Below, in pieces: positions 17,004 through 25,455 of a stretch of DNA of 52,554 bases. The translations under genes and the position numbers were made by a program. The stretch covers positions 1 through 52,554 of the forward strand of contig JAEEGT010000113.1 of the NCBI GenBank assembly GCA_016280465.1, written 5' to 3'. The stretch comes from Lachnospiraceae bacterium. GTDB taxonomy: Bacteria; Bacillota; Clostridia; Lachnospirales; Lachnospiraceae. The notes beneath the pieces were generated by a model, which was given only the letters and a program-made list of their open reading frames with translations, made no database searches and had not been told where the DNA came from. Numbering within the stretch: the first letter of the stretch is position 1; every line of letters begins with the position of its first letter.

Positions 17004-17761
17004 CCTTTGTTTATTGTAAAGAACTCATCGATCTTCTGGAGGAGTTCTTCTTTGGAAATGTTCTTAAGGAAATAGCCTTCGGGTTTAAGTGCCACCACGG
17101 CCATAACGCTTTCTTTGTCACTCTTGCCCGTCAGGAATATTACGGGGATGCCTCTGGTCTCGGGGTCGCTTCGAAGCATTTCAAGGACCTGAGGACCGGT
17201 GGTAACAGGCATCTCGTGATCCAAAAGGATAAGGTCAGCCTTGTTCATGCCCAGCCATTTAAGAGCCTGAAGTCCCGAAGTTGCCATGGAAACCTTGTAG
17301 AAATCCTTAAGCCACTCTCTCACCAGTCCCAGATAGTTGGGATCGTCGTCAACAATGAGAATGCTCTTCTTGAAAGCTCCCTGGGCTATCTTGTCAAACA
17401 GTTCCTTAATGAGCCTGATATATTCCGTATTGTCCAACGGACGGCAGAAAGTCTTGTAAATAAGCTTGCTGGGAATATTGTCGCTTACATAAGCGATATC
17501 GTTCTGTTCGCCGATAACGATCATATGCTTGTCATCATCGGTCATCTTGTCGGTAAGGAATCGAAGCACATCACTGGGGATCCGGTCTCCGGAATCCATG
17601 TAATAGGTGATGAGGGAGCAGAAATTCCACTCTTCGTTGATCCTGTTGACGGTGGCGGAGGCATATACAGCCTCGAAGCCCGCCTCTTCGATCTTCTTCT
17701 CCAAGACCTTTATGAGAAAGGTTTCTTTTTCACCTATGATCATTATACGGTTTGCCGACAT
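17000..17761 (-). CDS. Double-receiver response regulator, second paralogue
   Basis: The ATG at 17761 follows a strong AGGAGGGG site and is preferred over the ORF track start at 17821, leaving 253 residues. The layout equals that of 4254-5021. The N-terminal receiver-like half has no phospho-acceptor (NFCSLITYYMDSGD). The C-terminal receiver is intact (LIVDDDPNY, Asp in LILLDHEMPVTTG, Thr in VIFLTGKSDKES, Lys in GYFLKNI). The two proteins share LTGKSD-ES followed by LKP-GYFLK almost word for word. No kinase is adjacent, so it may take phosphate from a distant kinase, perhaps the same one. No output domain is visible. The gene is convergent with PHP-HAD and overlaps its stop codon. Confidence 0.85.
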   Translation of the reverse strand: MSANRIMIIGEKETFLIKVLEKKIEEAGFEAVYASATVNRINEEWNFCSLITYYMDSGDRIPSDVLRFLTDKMTDDDKHMIVIGEQNDIAYVSDNIPSKLIYKTFCRPLDNTEYIRLIKELFDKIAQGAFKKSILIVDDDPNYLGLVREWLKDFYKVSMATSGLQALKWLGMNKADLILLDHEMPVTTGPQVLEMLRSDPETRGIPVIFLTGKSDKESVMAVVALKPEGYFLKNISKEELLQKIDEFFTINKG

Positions 17762-17828
17762 AAAAGCCCCTCCTGGTATGTACTGCCGCATATAGTATAT
17801 CACAGTCACGACGGCCCGCACAGATGTT

Positions 17829-17834
17829 ATTATA
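17829..17834 (-). promoter_or_regulatory. -10 element upstream of the second double-receiver gene
   Basis: TATAAT on the minus strand, about 68 nt before the ATG. The -35 region at 17-18 bases is only T-rich (TTTTCC), so the promoter call is tentative. Confidence 0.35.
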
Positions 17835-17867
17835 TCATTTACGGGTTAACCGGAAAAAAACGAAAAC

Positions 17868-17883
17868 GGAGCCTTACCCCTCC
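17868..17883 (-). terminator. Terminator overlapping the stop of the small acidic protein gene
   Basis: On the minus strand GGAG-N8-CTCC is followed by GTTTTCGTTTTTTT. The stem is short but the T-tract is strong, and the stop codon lies in the loop. It would end the DUF815-ppk1-maf operon. Confidence 0.5.
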
Positions 17884-18122
17884 ACGATGAGGAAACGTCC
17901 GTCCCCGATAGGGAACACCTCGGCAGCCTCGAAAATATCCTCAGCTTCGTAGTCAATGCCCGCTTCTTCAAAGTAGGCAAGGACTTCTTTCTTTCCCTTC
18001 ACCACCGTGGCCATGCAGTCTTCAAGAAACTCCCTTGCTTCTTCACGGTCCGAAGCCACTTCCTCGGGGAAAAGTTTCAACTGATCTTTAAGAAAAACAT
18101 CCAGAACCTTATCATCAAACAT
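17874..18122 (-). CDS. Small acidic protein of unknown function
   Basis: 82 residues, no membrane segment, rich in Glu and Asp, predicted mostly helical with a beta-rich tail (VFPIGDGRFLIVEG). It lies 12 bp after maf with no promoter between, so it is co-transcribed with maf, ppk1 and the DUF815 ATPase gene. I believe similar small proteins are widespread in Lachnospiraceae, but I cannot name a function. Coding is supported by its position in the operon, by GC-rich third positions like its neighbours, and by a terminator directly after it. Confidence 0.75.
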   Translation of the reverse strand: MFDDKVLDVFLKDQLKLFPEEVASDREEAREFLEDCMATVVKGKKEVLAYFEEAGIDYEAEDIFEAAEVFPIGDGRFLIVEG

Positions 18123-18134
18123 AAACGCCTCCTG

Positions 18135-18740
18135 TTAAACCTTGATATAACCGATCTCTTTCATGGCACGATACACATGGGACACCGGGAATCCCACCAC
18201 GTTGAAATAATCGCCCTTTATCCCTTTGATAAACTTTGAGCAGATGCCCTGAATACCGTATCCCCCGGCTTTGTCCATGGGTTCCTTGGTGGCAACGTAC
18301 TCTCTTATCTCGGCATCGCTCATACTGTCAAAAATAACACTTGTTTCTTCATGAAAAGAAACCTTTTTACAGCCATTTCCGGTCACAAGGATGAGGGTGA
18401 CACCGGTCCTTACGCTGTGGGTATTTCCCTGCAGTTCTTTGATCATCCTGAAGGCATCTTCTTCATCCGCAGGTTTCCCCAGGACCTCATCCCTGTAAAA
18501 AACCAGGGTGTCCGCCGCAATGATTAGCAGGGGTTCCGCACCGTCGGTCTTGATCTGTGAACCTTCTTTTAACTTTTCAAAGACCGCCGTTGCTTTCTTT
18601 AAGGACAGATCCTCCACTATGCGGCCGGGGGCCGTTTCGCGGCTTACCTCCTCAGCGTCACTTGTAACGATCTTAAAATCAAAGCCCATGCCCGCAAGAA
18701 GTTCTCTTCTTCTGGGTGAGGCCGAAGCAAGTACTATCAA
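18135..18740 (-). CDS. maf: Maf-family nucleoside triphosphate pyrophosphatase
   Basis: 201 residues with all the Maf landmarks: LASASPRRRELL at the N-terminus, IIAADTLVF with the catalytic Asp, GKPADEEDAFRMIKEL, HSVRTGVTLI and the C-terminal DKAGGYGIQG and VVGFPV. Maf enzymes hydrolyse dTTP/UTP or modified nucleotides to monophosphates and are linked to house-cleaning and division arrest. The start overlaps the ppk1 stop by 4 nt (ATGA), so translation is coupled. Confidence 0.95.
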   Translation of the reverse strand: MIVLASASPRRRELLAGMGFDFKIVTSDAEEVSRETAPGRIVEDLSLKKATAVFEKLKEGSQIKTDGAEPLLIIAADTLVFYRDEVLGKPADEEDAFRMIKELQGNTHSVRTGVTLILVTGNGCKKVSFHEETSVIFDSMSDAEIREYVATKEPMDKAGGYGIQGICSKFIKGIKGDYFNVVGFPVSHVYRAMKEIGYIKV

Positions 18741-20740
18741 TCCATTCCTCCTATGAGTCCGGTAAGATCCTCCTGGGCGGAGCCGGTCTTTCCCGACGTC
18801 GGTATATATTCCCCGGTGGGGGTAAGCTTCATTGTATCGATGCTGCCTTCAGACAGCCTGTTTAATACAGATTCAAGTTTTCTTTGAGCGGACTTATCCC
18901 AAATGGGAAAAAGAACCTCAATGCGCCCCTCAAAATTTCGCGGCATCCAGTCTGCGCTTGAGCAGTAATATTCGGTATTCCCGCCGTTACGGAATCTGAA
19001 TATCCTGCTGTGCTCCAGCTGCTTACCCACCACGGACAGTACGGTTAAATTGTCATTTAACCCCGGGCGGGAAGGTTTAAAACAACAGATCCCGCGGACT
19101 ATGAGGGTAACTTTGACACCCGAAGCGGCAGCTGACAAAAGTGCATCTATTATGTCCCTGTCGCAAAGAGAATTGATCTTTGCGGTGATCTCTGCGGCTT
19201 TCCCGTTCCCGGCATTGGATCTTTCCCGCTCTATCAGTCTTAAAAACTCTTCTTTAAGGCCGAAGGGAGATGCGGTAAGGCTGTAAAGATCGGGTTTGTT
19301 GCCGTAACCAGAAGCATATTCGAAAAGAGACAGGACATCGTCGCAGATCCCGGTCGAGGCGGTAAAAAGTCCTACATCCGTGTAGGTTTTAGCGGTAAAT
19401 TCATTGTAATTCCCCGTGGAAATATGGGCATATCTGCGGATACCACCCTGTTCCTTTCTCTCCACCAAAAGAAGCTTACAGTGGGTCTTTAACCCGGCTC
19501 TTCCGAAAAGGACCTTAGCCCCGGAAGCGATCAGTTTCTTTGTATTTTCAAGATTTCTTTCTTCATCGTAACGGGCCCTTAATTCCATAAGGGCAATAAC
19601 TTCTTTGCCGTTTTGTGCGGCCCTGCAGAGAAGGTCCGTGACTGCGGATTCCCTGCCGGTCCTGTAAAGGGTCTGGCGTATTGATATCACATCGGGGTCC
19701 GAGGCGGCTTCCCCGAGAAAACTTAAAACTTCATTGAAGCTGTCATAGGGCACGCAGCAAAGACGGTCCCGCTTTGAAAGAAGGTTAAAGGCGCCCGCCC
19801 CAAAGGGATCGGACGCGGACTCCGCCATGGTTTCGGGTGCGGTCTCCGTCCTTTCTTTTAAGACCTCTGAAAAGAATCGAAGGTCCACATATTTACTCTC
19901 AAATATCGCATCACGGGACAAAGCAATGGTATCCGCCAGAAAAGCTTTGGTATCCTCACTTGCGGTATTTTGAAGGATACAGCATACAAAACCCGCCGTT
20001 TCAAGATCCTTAAGCCAATTTGCCATGTTTTTTTGATCCGGAGTGCCGGGATATATCTCATCCCGATCCCTTACGGCTTTAAATACGCAGATCGTCGAAG
20101 GATCGATGTAATCCGGCAAAAGATCTCCCCGGTCCTTAAGTATATCTTCAAGGAGAAAAACAGTCCCGGCTCCGGGTTTATCTCCCTCCGCAAACACTAT
20201 CCTCTCTTCCGGGGACTTAAGAGGAAGAAGGAAGCAGCTTGCACCATCCCGGGATTTAAGAATTATGTTAACCGATTCGGATCTTATCTTTGCAGGGTCG
20301 AAGGGAACAATGCGTTTTATGAGGCTGGGTATGGTTGACATAACACTGCCGCAATTATTCTGCCTCTTCAACCCTCCGTCTCTGTATAAACGGAGCTCCT
20401 GCGAGCTTTTAATATAGTTTACATAACTATCAGCAACATGATCCGCTCTGCCAAGAAACTCTCCCGCCCTCTTAAGCACAAGCCTAATCTGCTCTTCGGC
20501 GGTAAAGCCGCAAATATCTTTTAGTTCGGGAAATTCTTTCTTTTGCCTTAAAAGAGTGGACAGTCTGATGGCAAAGAATTCATCCAGGCTGCCGGAGACA
20601 ATGCCAAGGAATTTAGCCCGCTCTTCTGCCCCGTAGCGGGGATTGACTCCCTCCGAAAGAACTCTCTCCAGAAAGGAGAACCAGGACAGTTCTCGGTTTA
20701 CATAATATTCAGTTGACCCATGATCTCCGGCATCAGTCAT
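18737..20740 (-). CDS. ppk1: Polyphosphate kinase 1
   Basis: The ATG at 20740 has a GGACGG site and leaves only an 8-nt overlap with the upstream gene; the ORF track start (20782) would overlap by 50. The protein has 667 residues. It shows the N-terminal YYVNRELSWFSFLERVL helix pair, SLDEFFAIR, ALMELRARYDEERN, the phospho-acceptor His in GLKTHCKLLLV, HISTGNYNEFTAKTYTDVG and the second His in EHSRIFRFRN. Ppk1 polymerises the gamma phosphate of ATP into polyphosphate at the membrane. The neighbours (AAA+ ATPase, Maf) suggest a stress or nucleotide-pool operon. Three copies of the GTTATGTNAAC-type motif lie in the 5' part of the gene. Confidence 0.94.
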   Translation of the reverse strand: MTDAGDHGSTEYYVNRELSWFSFLERVLSEGVNPRYGAEERAKFLGIVSGSLDEFFAIRLSTLLRQKKEFPELKDICGFTAEEQIRLVLKRAGEFLGRADHVADSYVNYIKSSQELRLYRDGGLKRQNNCGSVMSTIPSLIKRIVPFDPAKIRSESVNIILKSRDGASCFLLPLKSPEERIVFAEGDKPGAGTVFLLEDILKDRGDLLPDYIDPSTICVFKAVRDRDEIYPGTPDQKNMANWLKDLETAGFVCCILQNTASEDTKAFLADTIALSRDAIFESKYVDLRFFSEVLKERTETAPETMAESASDPFGAGAFNLLSKRDRLCCVPYDSFNEVLSFLGEAASDPDVISIRQTLYRTGRESAVTDLLCRAAQNGKEVIALMELRARYDEERNLENTKKLIASGAKVLFGRAGLKTHCKLLLVERKEQGGIRRYAHISTGNYNEFTAKTYTDVGLFTASTGICDDVLSLFEYASGYGNKPDLYSLTASPFGLKEEFLRLIERERSNAGNGKAAEITAKINSLCDRDIIDALLSAAASGVKVTLIVRGICCFKPSRPGLNDNLTVLSVVGKQLEHSRIFRFRNGGNTEYYCSSADWMPRNFEGRIEVLFPIWDKSAQRKLESVLNRLSEGSIDTMKLTPTGEYIPTSGKTGSAQEDLTGLIGGMD
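20334..20706 (-). repeat. Cluster of three GTTATGTNAAC-type motifs inside ppk1
   Basis: GTTGACATAAC (20334-20344), GTTTACATAAC (20417-20427), GTTTACATAAT (20696-20706), all in one orientation. They encode V-M-S-T, Y-V-N and Y-V-N respectively. Confidence 0.85.
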
Positions 20741-22028
20741 TAACGGACCGTCCCATAATGTATTGAATAAACTGTTCTGCACAACGTCCCGATTTTCCGC
20801 CGTGGTTCAGTTCCCAACGACGGGCAAGGGAAATAAGTTCCTCCTTGGGTATGGAGATACCGTTTCTCTCCGCCAGGGTAAGAACGATATTGTCGTATTC
20901 CTTTTGTCCGGGAGATCCGAAATATACCGTAATGCCGAAGCGATCATAAAGAGAAAGCTTTTCCTGCATGGTATCGTTAAGATGCACTTCGTCGTCGCTT
21001 CGCTCGGAAAACTTCTCGTTGATCAGGTGCCTTCGATTGGAAGTAGCGTAGATCAGCACATTTTCGGGTTTCTTTTCGATGCCGCCCTCGATAACGGCCT
21101 TTAAATACTTGTAATCGGTCTCGAACTCCTCGAAACTCAGGTCGTCCATAAAAAGAACGAATTTGTAATTTCTGTCTTTGATAAGGTCGATGACGGCGTT
21201 AAGATACTCAATCTGATGCTTGTAGATCTCAATGACTCTCAGACCCTTTGAAAAATACATGTTGGCAAGTGCCTTGACCGCAGTGCTCTTTCCGGTCCCC
21301 GCATCGCCGTAAAGCAGGCAGTTGTTGGAAAGGTTCCCTCCCACGAAGGCGTCCGTATTTTCGATAAGCTGTTTCTTTGCGGAATCATAGCCCACAAGAT
21401 CGTCAAGAGAAACGGGGGCAAGTCCCGTAATGGGCACGATCTTAACGGCATCTGTACGGTTGTCACGGAGGACTCTGAAGGCGTTATGTAAACCAAATTG
21501 TCCGGCCCCGCGCTTTCCGTAAAAGCCGTTCAATATCAGTTTCATCTCCTCCGGCGAGGATGCCTTGTCAAAGTCGGCGATGAATCCGCAAATGGCTGTC
21601 CTTATCTCGTGATTGTAGATCCCGATGTTCCCGGGAAGCTTATAATCTGTGAGATACTCAAGATTCTTAAGTTCCAGGGCATTGGATAGTTCCGAAAGAT
21701 CGAAATCGTAAAGTTCGCGGATTATGGAAAGGTCCGAAAGCACCAGGCGGTTGATATCCCCCTCGACGCTTCCTTTGCCTTCCGCTGCTTTACTGTAAGT
21801 GTTTTCGCTGTTTAGCAAAAGAAAGACCAGATAGTTATGCCAGAGATTGCCGGAGACTCCCGTTTGGGCGGCAAATTCCGTCAGTTTATTAAAGCAGTCG
21901 TAAAATCTTGTCTGCTTTTCTTTTACCGAAGTATTGTTGTTGCCGAAATTTTCCATGAGATAGACAAAGTCGGAAAAAAGACGATCCTCAAGAAGATCAC
22001 GAAAGATTATCAGTTCCTGTTCTCGCAT
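20733..22028 (-). CDS. DUF815-type AAA+ ATPase
   Basis: 431 residues. The N-terminal 180 are helical and unassigned. The rest is an AAA+ module: LVGYDSAKKQL, Walker A in LLYGDAGTGKSTAVKAL, Walker B in VLFMDDLSFEEF, sensor 1 in LIYATSNRRHLI, and a C-terminal lid with GGKSGRCAEQFI. This is the DUF815 layout seen in many bacteria; a substrate or partner is not known. It heads the ppk1-maf operon and overlaps ppk1 by 8 nt. It is transcribed divergently from the DUF5050-like gene, and the two promoters overlap at their -35 boxes. Confidence 0.88.
   Translation of the reverse strand: MREQELIIFRDLLEDRLFSDFVYLMENFGNNNTSVKEKQTRFYDCFNKLTEFAAQTGVSGNLWHNYLVFLLLNSENTYSKAAEGKGSVEGDINRLVLSDLSIIRELYDFDLSELSNALELKNLEYLTDYKLPGNIGIYNHEIRTAICGFIADFDKASSPEEMKLILNGFYGKRGAGQFGLHNAFRVLRDNRTDAVKIVPITGLAPVSLDDLVGYDSAKKQLIENTDAFVGGNLSNNCLLYGDAGTGKSTAVKALANMYFSKGLRVIEIYKHQIEYLNAVIDLIKDRNYKFVLFMDDLSFEEFETDYKYLKAVIEGGIEKKPENVLIYATSNRRHLINEKFSERSDDEVHLNDTMQEKLSLYDRFGITVYFGSPGQKEYDNIVLTLAERNGISIPKEELISLARRWELNHGGKSGRCAEQFIQYIMGRSVND
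21483..21493 (+). repeat. GTTATGTNAAC motif inside the DUF815 gene
   Basis: Exact GTTATGTAAAC. In the minus-strand gene it encodes G-L-H-N with the rare TTA Leu codon. Confidence 0.85.
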
Positions 22029-22061
22029 AACGGGCCCCTTTTAATTGTTTTCTTTCTTGTA

Positions 22062-22090
22062 ATTCTAATCCTTTTGGCGCTTGATAGCAA
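22062..22090 (-). promoter_or_regulatory. Promoter of the DUF815-ppk1-maf operon
   Basis: Minus strand TTGCTA (22090-22085), 17-base spacer, TAGAAT (22067-22062). Its -35 shares two bases with the -35 of the divergent promoter. Confidence 0.6.
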
Positions 22091-22109
22091 GATTCTGTTG
22101 CCCTATAAT
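22081..22109 (+). promoter_or_regulatory. Promoter of the DUF5050-like gene
   Basis: Plus strand TTGATA, exactly 17 bases, TATAAT. Predicted transcription starts near 22116, some 33 nt before the TTG start codon, with GAAGGGGG as ribosome site. Confidence 0.75.
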
Positions 22110-22148
22110 AGGCTTATAGACAGATACTCCGAAGGGGGTGTTGGATAA

Positions 22149-23189
22149 TTGTCCAGACTTTCAAGAAACATAATCGCAATAGCCGTAGCCCTTCTTTTTA
22201 TGGCGGGCATTTTGTTTTACGGCATCACAAGGCACAGCTCAAGCATGGTGTCCGATAACACCATAGGAAACACCGCAGGTAACCTTACCGCAGGCGGGCT
22301 GTTTTCCGAAGCGGGCGGCAAAGTCTATTTTGCAAATCCCTACGATGAAAACTGCCTCTATTCCATGGATCCGGACGGCACCAATATTAAAAAACTCTGC
22401 AATCTTTCCGCTGCATACATCAATGCGGGCGGAGATCTTGTGTTCTTTTACGGTGCCAGAGTGGGTACCAGCAAGGGGCTTGGAAGTGTGGCCGGCAAAC
22501 CCGGTATCTTCTCCGTAAGGTCCGACGGAAGCCATCTTTCACAGCTGACCAGCAACATTCCCATGAGCATGTTCCTTGTGGGCAACAATATCTATTACAA
22601 ACATGCGGGGGCCGATGCCATAACCTTCGATGTCTTTGACCTGAAAAAGAAAGAAAGCACCGAGCTTCTCCCTCATCCCATCAGCGCCTACTCCTACGAC
22701 AGGGGTAAGCTTTACTACGGCGGCGAGACCGGCGAGCGTTTTCTTTATACCTTTGACACGGGACTCAGGGTCGAAGAAGCCATATGGCAGGGTGATGTAT
22801 GGGCACCCGTCTATTACGCCGGATATGTGTACTACCTGGACGTACAGAACAATTACAGGATCTGCAGATATTCACCTGAATATAATCAGATAGAGGTCCT
22901 TACCAACGACCGGGCGGATTTCTTCAATATATTCGGCAATGTGATCTTCTACCAGAAAAGTTCCCAGACTTCGCCTGCTTTAAAGAAAATGGCCCTGGAT
23001 GGGACCGAAAACATGGTGGTGGCGGAGGGAACTTACAATATGGTGAGCCTAACCTCCGAATACGCTTACTTTACAGAATTCGGCCACACGACCCCGCTTT
23101 ACAGGACACCAACCTACGGATACCCCAATGTGACGGAATTTACCGAGGCGAGGGATGCTGCTCTTGAGGCTATCAGACCCGGTAAGTGA
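22149..23189 (+). CDS. Membrane-anchored beta-propeller-like protein, DUF5050 type
   Basis: 346 residues starting at a TTG codon 9 bases after GAAGGGGG; no in-frame ATG upstream fits. The N-terminus (MSRLSRNIIAIAVALLFMAGILFYG) is an uncleaved signal anchor, so the rest faces the outside. The outer part is a series of about 45-residue beta units with the pattern KVYFANPYDENCLYSMDPDGTNIKKL, typical of DUF5050 and TolB-like propellers in Firmicutes. No catalytic motif is seen. A short C-terminal tail ends in EAIRPGK. It stands alone between two minus-strand operons. Function unknown; propellers of this type usually bind proteins or glycans at the surface. Confidence 0.8.
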   Translation: MSRLSRNIIAIAVALLFMAGILFYGITRHSSSMVSDNTIGNTAGNLTAGGLFSEAGGKVYFANPYDENCLYSMDPDGTNIKKLCNLSAAYINAGGDLVFFYGARVGTSKGLGSVAGKPGIFSVRSDGSHLSQLTSNIPMSMFLVGNNIYYKHAGADAITFDVFDLKKKESTELLPHPISAYSYDRGKLYYGGETGERFLYTFDTGLRVEEAIWQGDVWAPVYYAGYVYYLDVQNNYRICRYSPEYNQIEVLTNDRADFFNIFGNVIFYQKSSQTSPALKKMALDGTENMVVAEGTYNMVSLTSEYAYFTEFGHTTPLYRTPTYGYPNVTEFTEARDAALEAIRPGK

Positions 23190-23238
23190 TCATGGTCTTG
23201 CCAACATGTTTTTCGCCATAAGTGCAAAAGAAAACAAA

Positions 23239-23262
23239 AAACCGGGCGATGCTGCCCGGTTT
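23239..23262. terminator. Bidirectional terminator between the DUF5050-like gene and the folate operon
   Basis: AAACCGGGC-GATGCT-GCCCGGTTT is a perfect 9-bp stem. The minus side is followed by TTTTGTTTTCTTTTG, a strong T-tract ending the folate operon. The plus side has AAATTTGCTTATTTT. Confidence 0.85.
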
Positions 23263-23270
23263 AAATTTGC

Positions 23271-24095
23271 TTATTTTAGTTTACATAACATTTCTTCCGC
23301 CGTCAGCCCCGAAACCGGATGCCTTAAATCAGGAGCTATCTCCTTAAGGGGTTCAAGCACAAACTCTCTGTTCTGCATGTCCCTGTGGGGAATGGTAAGT
23401 TCCTCCGAAGCCATCACAAGATCATCGTAGTAGATAATATCAAGGTCTATGGTCCGGGGACCCCAGTGGATCTTTCTTTCTCTCTTAAGGCTCTGCTCCG
23501 TTTCGGATATCCGTTCAAGAAGCTCGAAAGGCGTTAAATAAGTCCTTATCTTCCACATTCCGTTAGTGAAATCCGGCTGATCGGTATATCCGTAAGGCTT
23601 GGTGGTGATAAGGGACGCTTCCATTAAAAGTTCTATACCCTCGAAGCCAGCGAAAATATCCTTTGCGGCAGTTATCTGTGCCGGTCCCTCTCCTATGTTG
23701 GAGCCTACAGAAATAATAGCCTCATGCCACTCTCTTGTTATGTTAACCGACACATTCTCGAATTCCGCTTCGATGGGGGCCTCCGGCTTATAAACTTCAA
23801 CGGAGACGGCATCACAAAGAGAGAACTTTAAAAGTATGGATCTTGCCAGAGTATCCGCGGCAGCCTCTATAAGATCAAAGCTTTTCTCCGAAAATTTGGA
23901 AAGAGCGAACTCACAGACCTCGGCGTAGCTGACCGTATCCTTCAGATCGTCGGACAGACCCGCTTTTTTCAGAGGAAGTTTTAATGTTATGTCAACCAAA
24001 AAGTTCTGGCCTTTTCTTTTTTCGGACTCAAAGACTCCGTGATAGGCAAAAATCTTTAGTCCTTTGATCCTGATCTCATCATCAAATCTTTGCAT
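23271..24095 (-). CDS. Bifunctional dihydroneopterin aldolase / HPPK (FolB-FolK fusion)
   Basis: 274 residues. Residues 1-118 are FolB (IRIKGLKIFAYHGVFESEKRKGQNF, TVSYAEVCEF, LIEAAADTLA), which cleaves dihydroneopterin to hydroxymethyl-dihydropterin. Residues 124-274 are FolK (AIISVGSNIGE, the RTIDLDIIYY metal site, IPHRDMQNREFVLEPL), which pyrophosphorylates it. Fusion of these two consecutive steps is known in several clostridia. It overlaps folP by 14 nt and is the last gene of the operon, before a strong terminator. Three copies of the GTTATGTNAAC-type motif fall inside the gene. Confidence 0.94.
   Translation of the reverse strand: MQRFDDEIRIKGLKIFAYHGVFESEKRKGQNFLVDITLKLPLKKAGLSDDLKDTVSYAEVCEFALSKFSEKSFDLIEAAADTLARSILLKFSLCDAVSVEVYKPEAPIEAEFENVSVNITREWHEAIISVGSNIGEGPAQITAAKDIFAGFEGIELLMEASLITTKPYGYTDQPDFTNGMWKIRTYLTPFELLERISETEQSLKRERKIHWGPRTIDLDIIYYDDLVMASEELTIPHRDMQNREFVLEPLKEIAPDLRHPVSGLTAEEMLCKLK
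23279..23996. repeat. Cluster of three GTTATGTNAAC motifs inside folBK
   Basis: GTTTACATAAC (23279-23289, across the 3' end codons), GTTATGTTAAC (23737-23747) and GTTATGTCAAC (23986-23996), all exact. The last two encode V-N-I-T and V-D-I-T. Confidence 0.85.
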
Positions 24096-24891
24096 TCTTA
24101 ACAGCCTCCGCCATTAAACAAGCCCTGAGATTTTCCTTAACGTCATGGACACGCACAAACATGGCACCGTTTAAAACAGCAAGTACCGTGGTAACAAGGG
24201 TTCCTTCCAGTCTTTCCTCCACGGGAAGATCGAGAGTGTTCCCGATAACGGACTTCCTGCTGCAGCCAAGAAGCCAAGGCATTCCAAGTTTCCTCATGCC
24301 GTCAAGGTTCTTTATCACCCAGAGGTTTTCCGCCGTATCCTTCTGAAATCCCACTCCGGGATCCAGTATGATCTTATCCCCGGCAATGCCGAATCCCTCG
24401 GCCCTTCTCTGTATATCCTTAAGATCTTCCCAAAAATCCACGGAAAAATCTCTGTAATCATGTTCTTTTCTGTTATGCATAAGACAGCAGGCCACACCGC
24501 TATTTGCTATCACCCTGCCCATCTCTTCGTCTCTAAGGAGTCCCCATACATCATTGATAAGATCGGCTCCCGCTTCTATGGCAAGCCCTGCCGTGGATGC
24601 TTTATAGGTGTCCGCAGAAACAGGAATATCAAATTCTGATTTAATTTTCGCTATCACGGGCAATATCCTTGCCTGTTCTTCTTCGGCCGAAACGGGAGCA
24701 AAGCCGGGCCTTGTGGACTCTCCGCCCACGTCGATGACGGCTGCCCCTTCTTTTATCATTTTTTCCGCATGAAAAAGGGCGGCATCCATCTCATTGTACC
24801 TGCCGCCGTCGGAAAAAGAATCCGGTGTAACATTCAATATCCCCATTATATGGGTCCTGTTTTCGTCAAAATCCCTGTTCCCAATCCTCAT
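24082..24891 (-). CDS. folP: Dihydropteroate synthase
   Basis: 269 residues with the two family signatures, IMGILNVTPDSFSDGGRYN and VIDVGGESTRPG, plus SADTYKAS, GADLINDVWGL, ILDPGVGFQKD, LGCSRKSVIG and a closing VRVHDV. The enzyme joins hydroxymethyl-dihydropterin pyrophosphate with p-aminobenzoate and is the sulfonamide target. It lies 12 bp after folE and overlaps folBK, consistent with coupled translation. Length is normal. Confidence 0.96.
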   Translation of the reverse strand: MRIGNRDFDENRTHIMGILNVTPDSFSDGGRYNEMDAALFHAEKMIKEGAAVIDVGGESTRPGFAPVSAEEEQARILPVIAKIKSEFDIPVSADTYKASTAGLAIEAGADLINDVWGLLRDEEMGRVIANSGVACCLMHNRKEHDYRDFSVDFWEDLKDIQRRAEGFGIAGDKIILDPGVGFQKDTAENLWVIKNLDGMRKLGMPWLLGCSRKSVIGNTLDLPVEERLEGTLVTTVLAVLNGAMFVRVHDVKENLRACLMAEAVKNAKI

Positions 24892-24903
24892 GATCTCACC
24901 CGC

Positions 24904-25455
24904 TTACTTTATCATCTCAAAGAATTCACGTCTGTATCTTTCCTCGTTAAAGGCGCCTCTGGCAGCCATTGTAACGGTTTTGGTGCCGGGTTTCTTTACC
25001 CCGCGCATGGTCATGCACATGTGTTCAGCCTCGGCGTAGACCATAACACCCTCGGGGTTGAGACTCTCCATGACGGCATCGGCAATCTGGTTGGTCATAC
25101 GCTCCTGTATCTGAGGACGCTTTGCAAAAACCTCAACGGTACGGGCAAGCTTGCTGATGCCCACCACCTCTCCTTTGGGAATATAGGCAATGTGAACCTT
25201 GCCGAAAAAAGGAAGCAAATGGTGCTCGCATACCGAGTAAAAAGAAATGTCCTTTTCGATAACGGCTTCTTTCCCTTCAACCTTAAAACGCTTTGAAAGT
25301 ATCTCTTTAGGGTCCATTTCGAAACCCGCAAAAAGCTCCGAGCACATCCTGGAAACCCTGTCCGGTGTTTCCAAAAGGCCCTCTCTTTCAGGATCTTCGC
25401 CGATACCCTCAAGGAAGAGTTTAACGGCTTCTTTTATCTTTGCTTCATCGATCAT
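24904..25455 (-). CDS. folE: GTP cyclohydrolase I
   Basis: 183 residues, type IA. Zinc ligands are visible in [22 protein letters not shown] and [12 protein letters not shown], and the GTP site in [23 protein letters not shown]. It makes dihydroneopterin triphosphate, the first pterin of the folate route. Its start overlaps the folC stop by 11 nt. Confidence 0.96.
   Translation of the reverse strand: MIDEAKIKEAVKLFLEGIGEDPEREGLLETPDRVSRMCSELFAGFEMDPKEILSKRFKVEGKEAVIEKDISFYSVCEHHLLPFFGKVHIAYIPKGEVVGISKLARTVEVFAKRPQIQERMTNQIADAVMESLNPEGVMVYAEAEHMCMTMRGVKKPGTKTVTMAARGAFNEERYRREFFEMIK

Noticed and set aside
21837-22148. 103-aa ORF ending directly before the DUF5050-like gene
   Set aside because: Mostly antisense to the DUF815 gene, and its end covers both divergent promoters.
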